DNA of 64,000 bases from Orbilia blumenaviensis (Eukaryota > Ascomycota > Orbiliomycetes > Orbiliales > Orbiliaceae). Below, piece by piece: positions 36,701 through 48,238 of this stretch. The translations under genes and the position numbers were made by a program. The DNA is taken from contig JAVHNS010000004.1 of NCBI GenBank assembly GCA_036872755.1, positions 1,674,001 to 1,738,000 of the forward strand, given 5' to 3'. Positions within the stretch are counted from its first letter, which is position 1, and each line of letters starts with the position of its first letter. The notes beneath the pieces were generated by a model, which was not told the DNA's origin, did no database searches, and saw only the letters and a program-made list of their open reading frames with translations.

Positions 36701-37430
36701 GCACCAAGGAACATTCCCGTGAACGTCGTGGACATAGCACTGCATCTCCAAGCCGAGGAGAGAGGAACCGCAGCCGTGACCATCACAACAGGGACCACCA
36801 TCACAACCACCAATCCCACGGTACCCCAACCCGGGAATTCAACCAGCCTATCAACCCTGCCTCCGTCAACTTTAGCGCCTACGACCAGGTCGCTAACTAT
36901 GGTGTTGTCAACGGCCAGGTCCCACGCAATGGAGGCTTGGACCAAATGGCTCAGACCATGGAACAACTCAGTCTGTATGGACAAGCCCCTATGGTCACTC
37001 CACAGCAGTATCAGGCAACCATGATGGCGGCGGCAGCTGGTCGTGGCGGACGACAGGCCCAACAGGCCTACTATCCTGGTGTCCCGGCGCAAATGCCCGG
37101 CTACGTCAACCAGATGGCACAAATGCCAGGAATGGGATCCCCCGCCATGATGAACACCAGCCCGATCACACCACAGGGTGGAATGGCCGGCTCACCTATC
37201 ATGCCAGTTGGTATCCCACAGGGCTTCAGCCACCCTATGTTAGCCCAGAACATGATGGGAGCGTACGGAGCTTACCCACCAGCTATGAATGGAGTTGCGA
37301 GCATGCCAGTTTACCAGCAGCCCCAACCACAGGCCAACCAGGCCAACGGCAACAGAAGGGTATGTATTAGTCTATTCAGTGCGCCGAAACTTGGATCTCA
37401 ATGCTAACTATCATTCCTCTCTAGCGCTAA
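33786..37430 (+). CDS. RRM-PUF RNA-binding protein, Jsn1/Puf2 type
   Basis: Three exons (33786-33874, 34017-37359, 37425-37430) give 1145 residues; the last exon is just an Arg codon and the stop. The N-terminal 400 residues are disordered (Pro/Ser-rich, with an Ala-Gln run near residue 312-330). One RRM lies at about 418-495 (RALWLGNIPA as RNP2, KNCGFVNFERVESA as RNP1). The Pumilio repeats span about 620-918, with recognisable repeat cores such as GNTVVQKLFEF, GTWAGQKIID, YGNYVLQCCL and FGARAMRAC. The C-terminus is rich in Gln, Met, Asn and Pro. RRM plus PUF is the architecture of the fungal Jsn1/Puf1-Puf2 group, which binds 3' UTRs and affects mRNA localisation and stability, including mitochondria-related messages. 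Target specificity cannot be read from the sequence. Confidence 0.9.
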
Positions 37431-39421
37431 ATAATGTTTCATACACGCATAAGCATGCTGCTGTAAGGGGAAACGGCGCCGTTTCTTCGCAGGTGAATGG
37501 CGAATAGCGGTCTCAAAAGCCTGGCTGCTGAGACGCCTTCGAACCACGACGAGCCATGAAAGGGTCACCTTATTCCGTACTATATAGATTTGTGTCGAAC
37601 GGTCAACCGGGCTCATTATCCGCTGGTTGGATAATGAAGTCTGGAAGCTTTCGGCATTCAGTGTGTGTCTTCATGACATCGCTTCCAACTTATGTCACTC
37701 CCTCACTCACTTACTTCTCTCTCACACAACTAAATACGCCCCCGGGCGGTCACAAAAGCAATTTGTCTCCTATAGTTCGATTATATTTTTAGTTTACTAT
37801 CCTTTCGTGTTCTTTTTGTTTTGCTTTGTTTTCCAAATAACGACCTTATAACGACCTCCAGCATTTTCAATGATCGGGCGTTAACATCAACGACCTTCCT
37901 TGTCTCTTCATACATATGTGTTTTTATACTACTACCACTACTACGAAGAACAAAATTGTTCACTACCAATCTGTCACAATAGCTTGTCGTGTTTTTTTTT
38001 TTTTTTTTCTGGTTTGGTTTGGTTATATTTTCTTCTTCTTTTTTCAAAACATATTCTCTTTTATTTTTACTGTCTCTTGCCCTTTTTCCCTTTGGAGAAA
38101 TTCGAAGGAAGGGTTTTAAAAGGAGCAGTATAAAATTCCTTCGTTGTCTATATTTTGATATTTTGTTTTTTATTATACTATTCGCAACATTCATTTATTT
38201 AGTAGTCAATAAGATATATATCTATTTATCTATCTACCTATATTTACTATACTTCGAACCCTTGTGCTGGGTCCATACTATCCTATCATTTATTTAGTCG
38301 ATGGCTTATATCTCCCTATTGGCATATATATTTTTAACATTCTATCTGTCGACCCATCTCAGATTATATGTGTGATGACATTTTAGCTGTGGTGCATACA
38401 CACTGGGGCAAATCTGTCTATTCAATCGAGCTCAAGATCTAAAGATGGAATACAGTTTCCGGGTAGCTGCTTTAGCGAAGCTTCAATGCTGTATAATCGA
38501 TGCTTATCGATTGGGAGGAAGTCGGTCCAAATTGAAACACCCCCCTCAACTCTCAATTGAACCTAGCCTCGAATCCAGGCGGAATTGAGTGAGAGAGGGG
38601 GGGGGGGACAAGGGCAAGGGCCGCTTCATACCTTCTCTTGCCGGTCGTCCGGGAGGCTAGCTGCAGATAACATGAGTATCCTGCATCGAAACGAGACTAA
38701 AACCCTGGTTTGGATTTCTCACTTCTTTCAGCTGGTTTGGCTGTTGGTTATCTCATGTGGGCTCCAATTGGGCGCACTGACTGCTTGAGCAGCTATACAG
38801 GCGGGGGGGTGATTTTTAGTTAACGCTTTGCTTGAAGCGGGGGTGTTTTTATTTTATTTTTTCAAGCTTAAAAAAAGGCGCCCCACCGGGCCAGGCCCGC
38901 TGACTTATGCAGTTCGACGGGAAGAAAGCACACACATACACACACACACGAGGGGCTCTTATACATGTATGTATAGGTATGTAGTGAGAGGGTTTTCCGT
39001 TTTGTTTTCTTCTCTCTCTCTCTTATCACTTGGCTTTTATTAAGCTTCTTATGTTATGTAATGCTTTGTTATATGGATTGAAGGGTGGTCAACAGCGTCT
39101 GGGACCGAGACTAGATTGAAGGATGGGTTTTCTCTCTTTTTATCTTTTGAAGCCAAGATCGGTGGCGTCGGGCGGTAGTGAATTCGGAGTTGAGACTTGA
39201 GACTTGGGATCTTCGAAAGAGTTTGGATAGAAGGTACTTAGATAGCTGGGCGCGCACATAGATTAAGCTCTCCATCTCTTAGTGCATATAGTCAATTATC
39301 TTCCCTCCCTCTCTCTATCCTCCTCCTCCTCCTCCTCCTCTTTCTTCTCTCAATCATCTATCATCAATCCTCGAGCATAATAATAGTAATTGATATTTTT
39401 TTTCTTTCCTTTTTTATTTCT

Positions 39422-39454
<33 letters not shown>

Positions 39455-39463
39455 GAAAGGAAA
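37431..39463. other. intergenic region PUF 3' side / NiCoT 5' side
   Basis: About 2 kb, very T-rich in the first half (likely PUF 3' UTR) with T-runs near 37989-38010. The second half has CTC repeats (39319-39340) and a T21A12 tract just before the next ATG. No gene supported. Confidence 0.6.
39421..39453 (+). repeat. T21A12 homopolymer junction upstream of NiCoT start
   Basis: A run of 21 T directly followed by 12 A makes a perfect 12-base inverted repeat that ends 10 bases before the NiCoT ATG. In RNA it would fold into a U:A hairpin in the leader, unless transcription starts inside it. Confidence 0.85.
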
Positions 39464-41535
39464 ATGGCATTCAAACCCCTCTCGCGGGCCAAAACCCGCA
39501 TCGAATCGATCCACGCCCGCACACCGTACCTTCGGAAATTCCCGCTGGCAGCGATATGGATCACATTGCTGCTTGCGTTTGTGAATGCTGTGGTGTGGGT
39601 CGGGGTTGGTATTACTTTGGTAAGTTCCATCCATACTGTAGTTTTTTTTTTTTTTAGAGTGAATCTATATAACTTTGGCTCTTTTTTTTTTTTTGGTCGT
39701 ATTGTTTTTTTTTTTATTTTTTATATTCTTGTTCTTATCGATTGAGATTTTTGAAGTTAAGAGAGCTAAGCTTTTTTGTTTCTTGTTCTTGTCGCGTGAG
39801 TGAGGGGAGACCTGGCTAACTGTTAGGTAATGGAAATGTAGCATTATGAACCGTATGTATCACCACCACCTAATAGTTCCGCTACAAAACCCATTATCAC
39901 CACAAGAAAAAAAAAAAAAGAGACAATTGATAGAAGTGAAAATGAAAACAATAAGGATACAAGAATCGTCGAAATAAAAAATAAAAAATAAAAGGGAAAA
40001 GGAAATTAGTATTACTATTCTAACACACGATACCATCAATCCTCCAGAGGACTGACAGGAACGGCTATATTATCATACACGCTCGGCCTGCGACACGCTC
40101 TCGATGCCGACCATATCTGCGTATGTTAATTATAATCATAACCTCACCCTCAAAATTACAAACATATAGAGCTATAGGAGAGAACATCTTTATGAAATCA
40201 TATTTCTAACAGTATAAATCTTTGGCTTATGCATACAGGCAATCGACTTGATGACCAGGCGGCTGGTCGCTGCCGGTCAGAAACCTGTTACTGTATGTTC
40301 AACCGATTCTATGGAATTCTTTTTTAAAATATATATATATATATATATTTCGATCAAATTGACTAAAATCTCCTGGAAAAATCGGTTGATAGATCGGAAC
40401 ATTCTTCTCCCTCGGCCATTCGACGTATATTCCCCCCCATCTTCACCAAACAAAATACAACATCTACAACACATCTAACATACATATATTACTTGTCTCT
40501 AGAATCGTAATAGTAACCTCAATAGCCGTCGCCGCAACCGCCACCGCCATCTCGGGCGATTTCGACCGCTTCTCCCGCATCGGCGGCACGATAGGCACCT
40601 CCGTCTCCGCCGCATTCCTAATAATCCTCGCGTTGATGAACATCTACATCCTAGTAGTCTTAATCTTACAGCTGCGTAAGATACAACGTTCCGGTCCCGG
40701 TAGGGAAGGTGAAGATGAGGTTTTCAAGATCCGTGGTGCGGGGATTTTATTCCCCGTTCTGAAGAAGATGTTCAAGTTGATCGATCGGCCGTGGAAGATG
40801 TATCCTTTGGGGGTTTTGTGTAATTAATTCCCCCTTCCCCCTTCCCCATCCTTTTTTTTACTAATAATGCTGATATGTTGAAAATAAAAAAAAGTCGGCC
40901 TAGGATTCGACACCTCCTCCGAAATCGCCCTCCTAGGCATCGCAAGCATCCAAGCCGCAAAGGGCACCCCAATCTGGATAATCCTAATCTTCCCCATCCT
41001 ATTCACCTCAGGAATGTGTCTGATAGACACCATAGACGGCGCATTAATGCTGGTAGCCTACACATCCACATCCCTCGCCCACGATAACGTCGCAGTACTA
41101 TACTACTCAATCGTACTATCCTTCGTAACCTGCATCGTCGCCGTGGTCATCGGTACTCTACAGGTTTTGAATTTGATATTACATGTAGCTGAGCCTACTG
41201 GAAGGTTTTGGGATGGAGTTGAGGGGGCGGGGGAGAGGTATGATGTTATCGGTGGGTGTATTGTTGCGGCGTTTGTGGTTGTTGGGGTGTTGAGTTTGTT
41301 GTTTTATAAGAAGTGGAGGGAGGCGTTTGAGAGGAAGAGGGAAGGGTATGCTAGGAGGGTTGAAGGAGTGGATGAGGAAGGTGGGGCGGGGGGTTCGCCG
41401 AAGAGGTCGGTGGAGGATGATATTGATAAAATACTTAGGGATGATGATGATAGGGATGATAAGAAGGTTGTGGCGAGGGTTGATTGTAAGGGGGATGATA
41501 TTGGTCCCATTGTTGCGACGTCGAGTCGGGTGTAG
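39464..41535 (+). CDS. nickel/cobalt transporter, NiCoT family
   Basis: Seven exons (39464-39619, 39842-39852, 40048-40120, 40239-40292, 40393-40424, 40503-40819, 40895-41535) give 427 residues. Exon 2 is only 11 nt (HYE plus two bases) and is needed to keep frame. The signature of NiCoT permeases is complete: LGLRHALDADHI (the HxxxxDH metal site of helix II), FFSLGHSTIV, LGFDTSSE and GMCLIDTIDGALML. The protein has about eight membrane helices and a charged cytosolic tail of about 90 residues rich in Asp/Glu/Lys/Arg. Relatives such as fission yeast Nic1 import Ni2+ (for urease) across the plasma membrane with high affinity. The start is the only ATG in frame. The C-terminal half of exon 7 is markedly G/T-rich compared with its C-rich first half. 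Confidence 0.92.
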
Positions 41536-41925
41536 ATGGTTTACCCCATACGATTGTAGAAAGTAATAAATAAGCAGGAGTATAGTAGAAGCTGGTGAAG
41601 GGGGGGTTGATATTTACTTTTCCCCTCCTTCGAATATTCTATAAACAGAAAACTAAAGTATTTACAACAAATGTATCCACGAAAATATACCACTTTTTCC
41701 CCCGCGAGAGAGACAGAGACAGAGAGCAAGAACAAGAGAAGGGGGGGAAAGAGCTGTCTCTTCTCTAAACAAAGCTCCTCCCCCCCCTCCCCAAATATAC
41801 CATGACCGCCGCCTCCACAATAAAAAGAAATACAAATCTACCAAAAACCAAACCCGAATAAAAGAAATCAAGAAACATAAGACAAACGTTTAACCCACTA
41901 TGTCTAACCAACCAACCAACCCGCC
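41536..41925. other. convergent intergenic region NiCoT / DGAT1
   Basis: 390 bases between two 3' ends; A/C-rich on the plus strand. No gene seen. Confidence 0.6.
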
Positions 41926-43997
41926 CTAAACCGCCGGCGCCGAATCCTGATTCCGTAACGAATACGCAAAGAAATAACACAGCGCCGCGAACGGCTGTCC
42001 GACCAGACAGAAACTCGTCCTATATCATACCCAAATTAGCCATCTTTCAAATACAAACACACATATATATATGCGCTAAACATACCAAAAAATAGCATTC
42101 CCAATAGTACTAGCCGAACTATCATGCATCTTCTCCAACGGCAGCGTAACCGCAATCAACGGCAGCTGGAACATCATCCCCGCGAACGCAACTCCGATAA
42201 TATTCTTCGTCGGCAACCCCACCAGCATCTCATGCAGCACCGCCGAAAACAAGAATACCATCGTACTAGCCGGGCCGTGACGCCACCCCCTACCTCTCAA
42301 CGGCGCATATATATGTCGTTTCATGAATTGGTAGACGGGACGGTTCCAGGTCCGCCAGTAGCCTCCTAAGCTAGCGGAGTTCCACCAACTGGAAATGTTA
42401 CATAAAAACATATTAGAAAAGAAAACAAAAAGCCTTCTTTTAGATAAAAGGGGGTTGATTGGGGTAAGGGGAATGGGTAATGTACGTACTCAGCGTAAAA
42501 CTCGCGATCTCCGAACCTCATAACTTCAGCTAATGCGTTCAACCCGCTCTGGAATATCGCAAAGAACCCACAGAGCCAGATCACAGTCGATATCGTGCTC
42601 AACTTCATCAGCCTCTCGAAGATATGTGCAAGATTCAGCCTATCCATCGCGTTCAACGAGTTTCGTAGCGTCGGCACCGCATATTGCTGTCTGTACACCC
42701 CCCCGTCACAAAACGTATTAGTCCCACATCCTCTAACACCCAGAGAAAAGAAGAAGAAGAAGAAGAAGAGGTATACTAACGTCAAAAACCAAATCGCCAC
42801 ACTCAAACCAATCACCTCTCCAAACCTCTTAAGGAAGAAGCCCATTCTAAACTCTCCAGACCTGGGGTACACAGGCTGGTACACCAACGTTGGCGCCCAC
42901 CAGAAGTACGTAAGATTCCCCAGGGTGATGTTTTCAGGATACGGGCAGGAGGCGTAGACTTCGGGAACCGGGTGCGATTCCAGGTACGAATCTCGAAGAT
43001 CGCGGTTTGTGAAGGCGTACGAGAGTAGTTTGAGCCATACGATAACTGTATACACCCCCCGTCAGTTCTTTACTATCCATTTTTTAGGCCCCCCTCCCCC
43101 CATTTTAAGGTATAATAGAGCATTAAAAGGGCTGCGTACCAGCGTGCATCTCGCACAAAGTCCCAATCAACGGATGATCGATATTCTAAAGAACCCGCCC
43201 AACTCCTCATTAGCACCGTCTTCACACCCCTCTCCCAAAATAAAAAAAAAATAAAAATAGACACTCCTTCATACCCAATAAACCGCCGCACTAGTAACGC
43301 TCAAACACAGCGTAGCGTTCAAGGCATGTGCGAACGCAATAAGCTTCCACCTAACCCGCAGCTTAACCGGTTTGCTCTCATCCGTCTTCTTCTGCGTCGC
43401 CTGTGCGCTTCTAGCCTGTCCCGCGGCTGTGAGTTCGATAAGGTAGGCGACAAGGAGGTGGCATGGGATCATGAGGTAGCAGAGGAGTCCGAGCTGGACG
43501 TCGCCGGGGCGAAAGTTTCCGGGTGAGAAGCCGATCAGGACGCCGTACTATATATTAGGCAATATATGCAATTAGTATATGCTATGATATTTCCAGATAT
43601 TTTGATCCTTTCTCTCACCTTCATAAAATTCTCCATCACCAGCCGTAAGTTCCCAGCAACTACAGATCACCAAAACGAACAATCGCCAAAATCCAAAAGT
43701 TAGCCCTCTAATTCCTCCCTCCATTATAAAGCTCCTATAGCTTTTTAAGCAATTGAAATAATAATATAAAAAAAGTTTTGAAAAAAAAAAAGAAGAAGAA
43801 GAAAGAAACAGCAGCAGGAACGGACTCAATACAAGAACCATCAAATTCCGGAACCCGATGAATGACGGCGTAGTCTGCCTATCGTGCGACAGACATGACG
43901 GTCGAGCTTTGGAGTGGATGGCCAGCGTGTGCTTATACTTTGGAATTATCGAATTCTTGGTCGGCAGTGGCGCCGGTACTATTTTCGTGTCCTCCAT
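41926..43997 (-). CDS. DGAT1: diacylglycerol O-acyltransferase 1 (MBOAT family)
   Basis: Eight exons (43826-43997, 43619-43659, 43275-43547, 43140-43185, 42781-43045, 42490-42690, 42086-42388, 41926-42019) give 464 residues. The N-terminal KYKHTLAIHSKARPSCLSHD and PSFIGFRNLMVLVLI are typical of fungal DGAT1. The MBOAT core shows FYADWWNSASLGGYWRTWN, then PVYQFMKRHIYAPL, and the catalytic histidine in FLFSAVLHEMLVGLP. The C-terminus keeps FAGMMFQLPLIAV. The enzyme makes triacylglycerol from diacylglycerol and acyl-CoA in the ER membrane and feeds lipid droplets. FYxDWWN is shared with sterol acyltransferases; the short length and N-terminus favour DGAT1. The first intron has an unusual GTCCGT donor. 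Exons of 41 and 46 nt make the gene easy to mis-annotate. Confidence 0.9.
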
Positions 43998-46312
43998 TTC
44001 TGGTCTACCCTCCTTTTTTTCCCTCTTCTCTCTGTGTATATTTGTATTATTTTTGTGTTTTGTTTTTTCTTAAGAGAGATATATAGGTGATGAGGTTGAG
44101 GTGAGGGTGAGGGTGAGCCCAGGGACTTATGTTGTTGAGAAAGTGGGTCAAGCGTCCCGTATATGCGTGTGGATTCGTGTGTGACGTCGAGGTTCGAATT
44201 GAAAACGGTGCAAGCGCAGGTCGCGAAAAAAAAAAAAGGGCCCTCAACAGCCTTATAACGTACGACGGTCCGGTTCCAAGGGAGGGGCGTAGATAGATAG
44301 ATAAAATACCGCCGACGAAAGGAAACCTCCAGTTACTGGTTTGGTAAAGCGGTAGCAGAATTAGATTAATATATATACTGTTTACCCTAATATACTATTG
44401 TGAGTGATCGGGAAGGTTAGCTAGCTGTGGTAATAAGTAACTAATAGGTAATGTAAGACATGGAGGCATGGGCGGGCTTCCCGCTGGCATCTCTCATCAA
44501 TTGCAATACAATCCCGTGAAAGAGAGGGAGGGAGAGATAGAACGTCAACGAGACCTCCCCAACGGTAACCGATATATATATTCTATTCTATTCGATTCGA
44601 TTCGGTAATCCCGTGCAGACGTACGTACGTAGGTATGTAAGTACGTGTAGATGCCGGTCCTCAATTGCTTGCCCAAAACAGCTCAAGCGAACACTCCCAT
44701 GTATAGATGAATCGATGGCAAACAAAGACGTACCTCCAGAACTCCCACTGCGGTTCCCCGAGAACCAAAAAATAAAAAAAAACCTCACCCGTTATGATTA
44801 TTATTATCAGAAGGATAGGGAATAGGAAAAGGGGAAAGGGGGAAGAGACCAAACTATCGGCAAGCCGGTCTGGTTTGGTAGATACCAGCTACTTCCTTAG
44901 CTAGCTCGGCCGCCGGAGAGTTAACTCGAGTAAAAGTTAAGTTTTTTTGGGGGGGCATGACGTTTGATTCCGCCCTGGGGGGTGTTTTCGAATGTTCTTT
45001 GATTCAAACTTCTTGCCTCTTCCAGCCCTGTCGCCCGTCTGCATGAGGTTTTCCATTTTTGAACAGTAGCAATAGGTACTTTCACATGTCAGACAATTCC
45101 ATACCTTACCATACCCATACCGACTCAACTACAAAGAAAATTTTAAGATTGAAAGACAGCGAAGATTACTATTTTTTTTTTATTTATTTAATTTTATATC
45201 CCCGGTAATAGAATCAAACGTGCATGATTGATAGGGATCGAGCGAGGCTCATTGGCAAGTCTTGCACGATGCAGCAGCAGCGCACATTGACATGTCGCAC
45301 AGGATCACAAACTGGGTCCCCGGATCTAGGTAGTGTGCAATACCTCTGATTCAATGCAATACTATATCCTATCTGCAAATCTGCATGTGCTCCGGACACA
45401 GTTCTAGATGTAAGTACATATGTATGTATCCCATCGGCATAAGATAGTACCCGGCTGCTTTGCTGTTGTTGGCCGGACGGCATGCAGGCCGTGGGAATAG
45501 TCGGGTGCATACGTAACTACATGTAGGGCCGTCTAGATCCCGACTCCCGCGGGTGCGCATGCAGGATGTTTTCCATTCCGACCCTCTATGGATTAGATCC
45601 AGCCTAGCTCTGCCAATGGACCAGCCAATCAGGCTTATGGAGATATGGAAACGTATTTAATCGCGTAGATGATATAAGTGGTGGATTTGCATGTCTTATA
45701 AATCTCGAGAATTAATTACAACGTTATAACGGTTGAAGCATGGGAATGATAGCAATAACGGGCAGATGCTATAGAAGAGCGATTGCAAAAAGATATTTGA
45801 ACCAAGCAACCATCGCAATTTTGAAGTAGATATAAAATACTTAGCCAGAAGAAGTGAACAATAATCAACCAACAACGACAGCTGTAATAGAGTGGCAGTC
45901 GTAGTAGTAATAACAACGGAGCAGGGAATCCTCGCAATCACTGCAGCTCTGAAGTCCTACCAAAGAAAATACGATAATAGTCACGAATTAAGAGAAGAGA
46001 AAAATAAGTGGAGCCTACGACGTAGAAAGAAAAGAAAAAGGAATTGGAAGAATCGAATGAGAAGAATAACACCAGTCCCCGCCCCGTCTATGAATGCCTT
46101 TCAATCCAATAACCCACAAAAAGAGAAAAGGAAAAAGAAGAAAAAGGAAAAAAGAACAACAGTTATAACAGTAACGTGGGAATAAGTAACAGGAACAGTG
46201 CTAGTAGCAGAAGAAGAAGGAGGAGGAGGAGGAGGAGGAGGAAAGCAATACAGTCTCCCAGCTGATAAAATCTACGGAGAGAAAGTATTAGAATCCCCTC
46301 TTTTTTATCTAT
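43998..46312. other. intergenic region DGAT1 5' side / CEG1 3' side
   Basis: About 2.3 kb. It contains short runs such as GTACGTACGTAGGTATG (44620-44645), CTATT/CGATT repeats (44581-44605), A/G-rich stretches (46010-46160) and a (GGA)n tract at 46217-46242. No gene is supported; open frames there translate to low-complexity Lys/Arg. Confidence 0.55.
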
Positions 46313-47213
46313 CTATCTTCCCTGCGGCCGGCCCTGGCCCTGAGCAGCAGGCCTCGCTGGCGCCTGTCGCGCCTGTCTTGTCTTCCACTCCGTCCTGACC
46401 GCAGCCGCAACAGCCAGCAAATCCTCCTTCGACACCCCGTCCTTGATACTTTCCATAACACTATTAACCACACTGATGTGATTCCCATCCTTCTTATCAT
46501 TCCTAAACCTCTTAAACCGCCATCTACCTTCCTCATCCATAGCACACTCCACGATCCGCTCGTCAAGCTCGACTCCCATGCCCCTCAGATCCGTCCACTC
46601 TTGGTCCGTCACATACATCTCCGCCCATCTTTGATACCCCCCGCCTCCGGCATTAACGGAGAGCGAGATTTGCGGCTTAGCGTACCAGTCGTACTGCGGT
46701 GATCCGGAGCCGTCTTCCTCGCATTCTTCGGGGGGTAGCAGCGGGAACTGGAGGTTCATGCGGAAATCAATCGAGTTTTCGTCGGCTGGTTTCCATTTAA
46801 GACTATTTTTCCCCCATTCAAATTCAAATCCTACATTAGCTAGTAAATCGTGTAATAGCGGATAAAAATTGCAGTGCGTACATCTTCTCGTCTGTCCCGA
46901 ATCTATAATCGGCATTTACGGCCGTAAAAATCAACCCGTCGTTCCCATGCTCCAAGTTCGGCAGAACCTGGTCGAACATCTTCGGTAGGGCATATGAGAA
47001 TTCCATGTTCTTGAATTGTAGACTTTATAACCCACCCCCAAAAAAGTTCACCGTTAGCAGATATATATAAAGAAAAATAGAATGAAATCAGTGAAGGAAT
47101 ACTGACTAGAACGGGAAGTATTGCATCTCGTCCGGGAAGGCCTTGCAAAGAGCCTCGTACGGTTTAAAAAAATTACTTCTAAAGTACTGTATCGAGTTAA
47201 CCATTGAAATTCC

Positions 47214-47254
<41 letters not shown>

Positions 47255-48238
47255 GTATATCCACAGAAGGATAAAAGAGGAGGAAAGGGGAGTATATCTA
47301 TCGTACCCCGAGTCTCTTGTCAAGGGACCGTTGGACCAGTGACTGACCGTCCAAGACCAGACAATCGAATACCAGGAACTTCAGAACCTTTCTTCCGTCC
47401 CTTTTCACGTCAATTACCAATTCTCCGTCGACCAGCGTATCGGTGTGGAAGCTTCCCCAGTCGATTTCCTTCGAGTCGGGAGGGGCATCGCGGGGAGGGA
47501 CGTTTCTGGGGTAGTGGAGGCCGCGGACGTAGTAGTAATCGTTTTTTCGGTCGATCTATATATCGAAAAAGAAAAGTAAAAAAACGGGGGGAATTGTTGG
47601 TCGGTGTTCTTTTTTTTTTTTGTCATGTCTTTGATCATGTTTTTAAGGAAGTAGATGGGTTATGTAGATAGATAGAGTAGATAGGTAGGTAGGTAGGTAG
47701 GTATGTAGGCAGGCAGATAGGTAGGTAGGTGGGTAGGTAAAAAAAGAAGGTAGTAGTAAAGGTGACCATACGAGATAGTAGGCTTCGGAGTCCTCGGTAT
47801 CGCCGTGGGTGCAGTAGAGCAGGCACCTGATCCCATCCGACTTTTCGCAGACATAGTAGCTGTAGCACACCAATACCATATCAGAACTGGAACTGTCTAT
47901 ATATATAAAATCAAAACGATTCGAACGTACTCTTCATGATGTAACTCGTCAAGATGCTTCTTAGCAAAGCTGACTGGTTGTGCGCCTATATGTGTTTTTT
48001 TTTGGGGTAGTCCCTCATGGTTAGAATAGCATATTCGAACCTCCAACTAACTGACTAGCGAACAAACGAATGACCACAAACGATGAAAGTGCGAGGAGGG
48101 TATATGTATATAGAAGGAGAGGAGCCGAGTACCTGGGAAGCTGAGGGTGGAGCGGCCGAGCAAGCGGGCGACCTCGCTACGGATGGTCTGGGCGACACCG
48201 TGTTCGGCTTTGACGCCGGGTATTGTTGGAGTCGACAT
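46313..48238 (-). CDS. CEG1: mRNA guanylyltransferase (capping enzyme alpha subunit)
   Basis: Seven exons (48133-48238, 47931-47985, 47772-47859, 47307-47555, 47107-47186, 46882-47022, 46313-46802) give 402 residues, in the Ceg1 size range. The nucleotidyltransferase motifs are in order: motif I EKSDGIR with the GMP-accepting lysine K60; motif III DTLVDGELVID; the LVFDCLVLDG block (IIIa); motif IV DGLIFTA; motif V ILKWKPADENSIDFRM; and the C-terminal OB-fold with the EWTDLRGMGVELDERIVEC and WRFKRFRNDKKDGNHISVV region. The enzyme transfers GMP from GTP to the 5'-diphosphate end of nascent RNA polymerase II transcripts in the nucleus. There is no fused triphosphatase domain, as expected for fungi. 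The tail after residue 380 is Gln/Ala/Arg-rich. Intron 5 uses a GTCAGT donor; intron 3 holds a TAGG repeat. Confidence 0.95.
47681..47739 (+). repeat. (TAGG)n / GTAG-rich repeat in CEG1 intron 3
   Basis: Five or more tandem TAGG units followed by degenerate TAGG/CAGG/GGGT variants, within the 216-nt third intron of CEG1. Confidence 0.85.
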
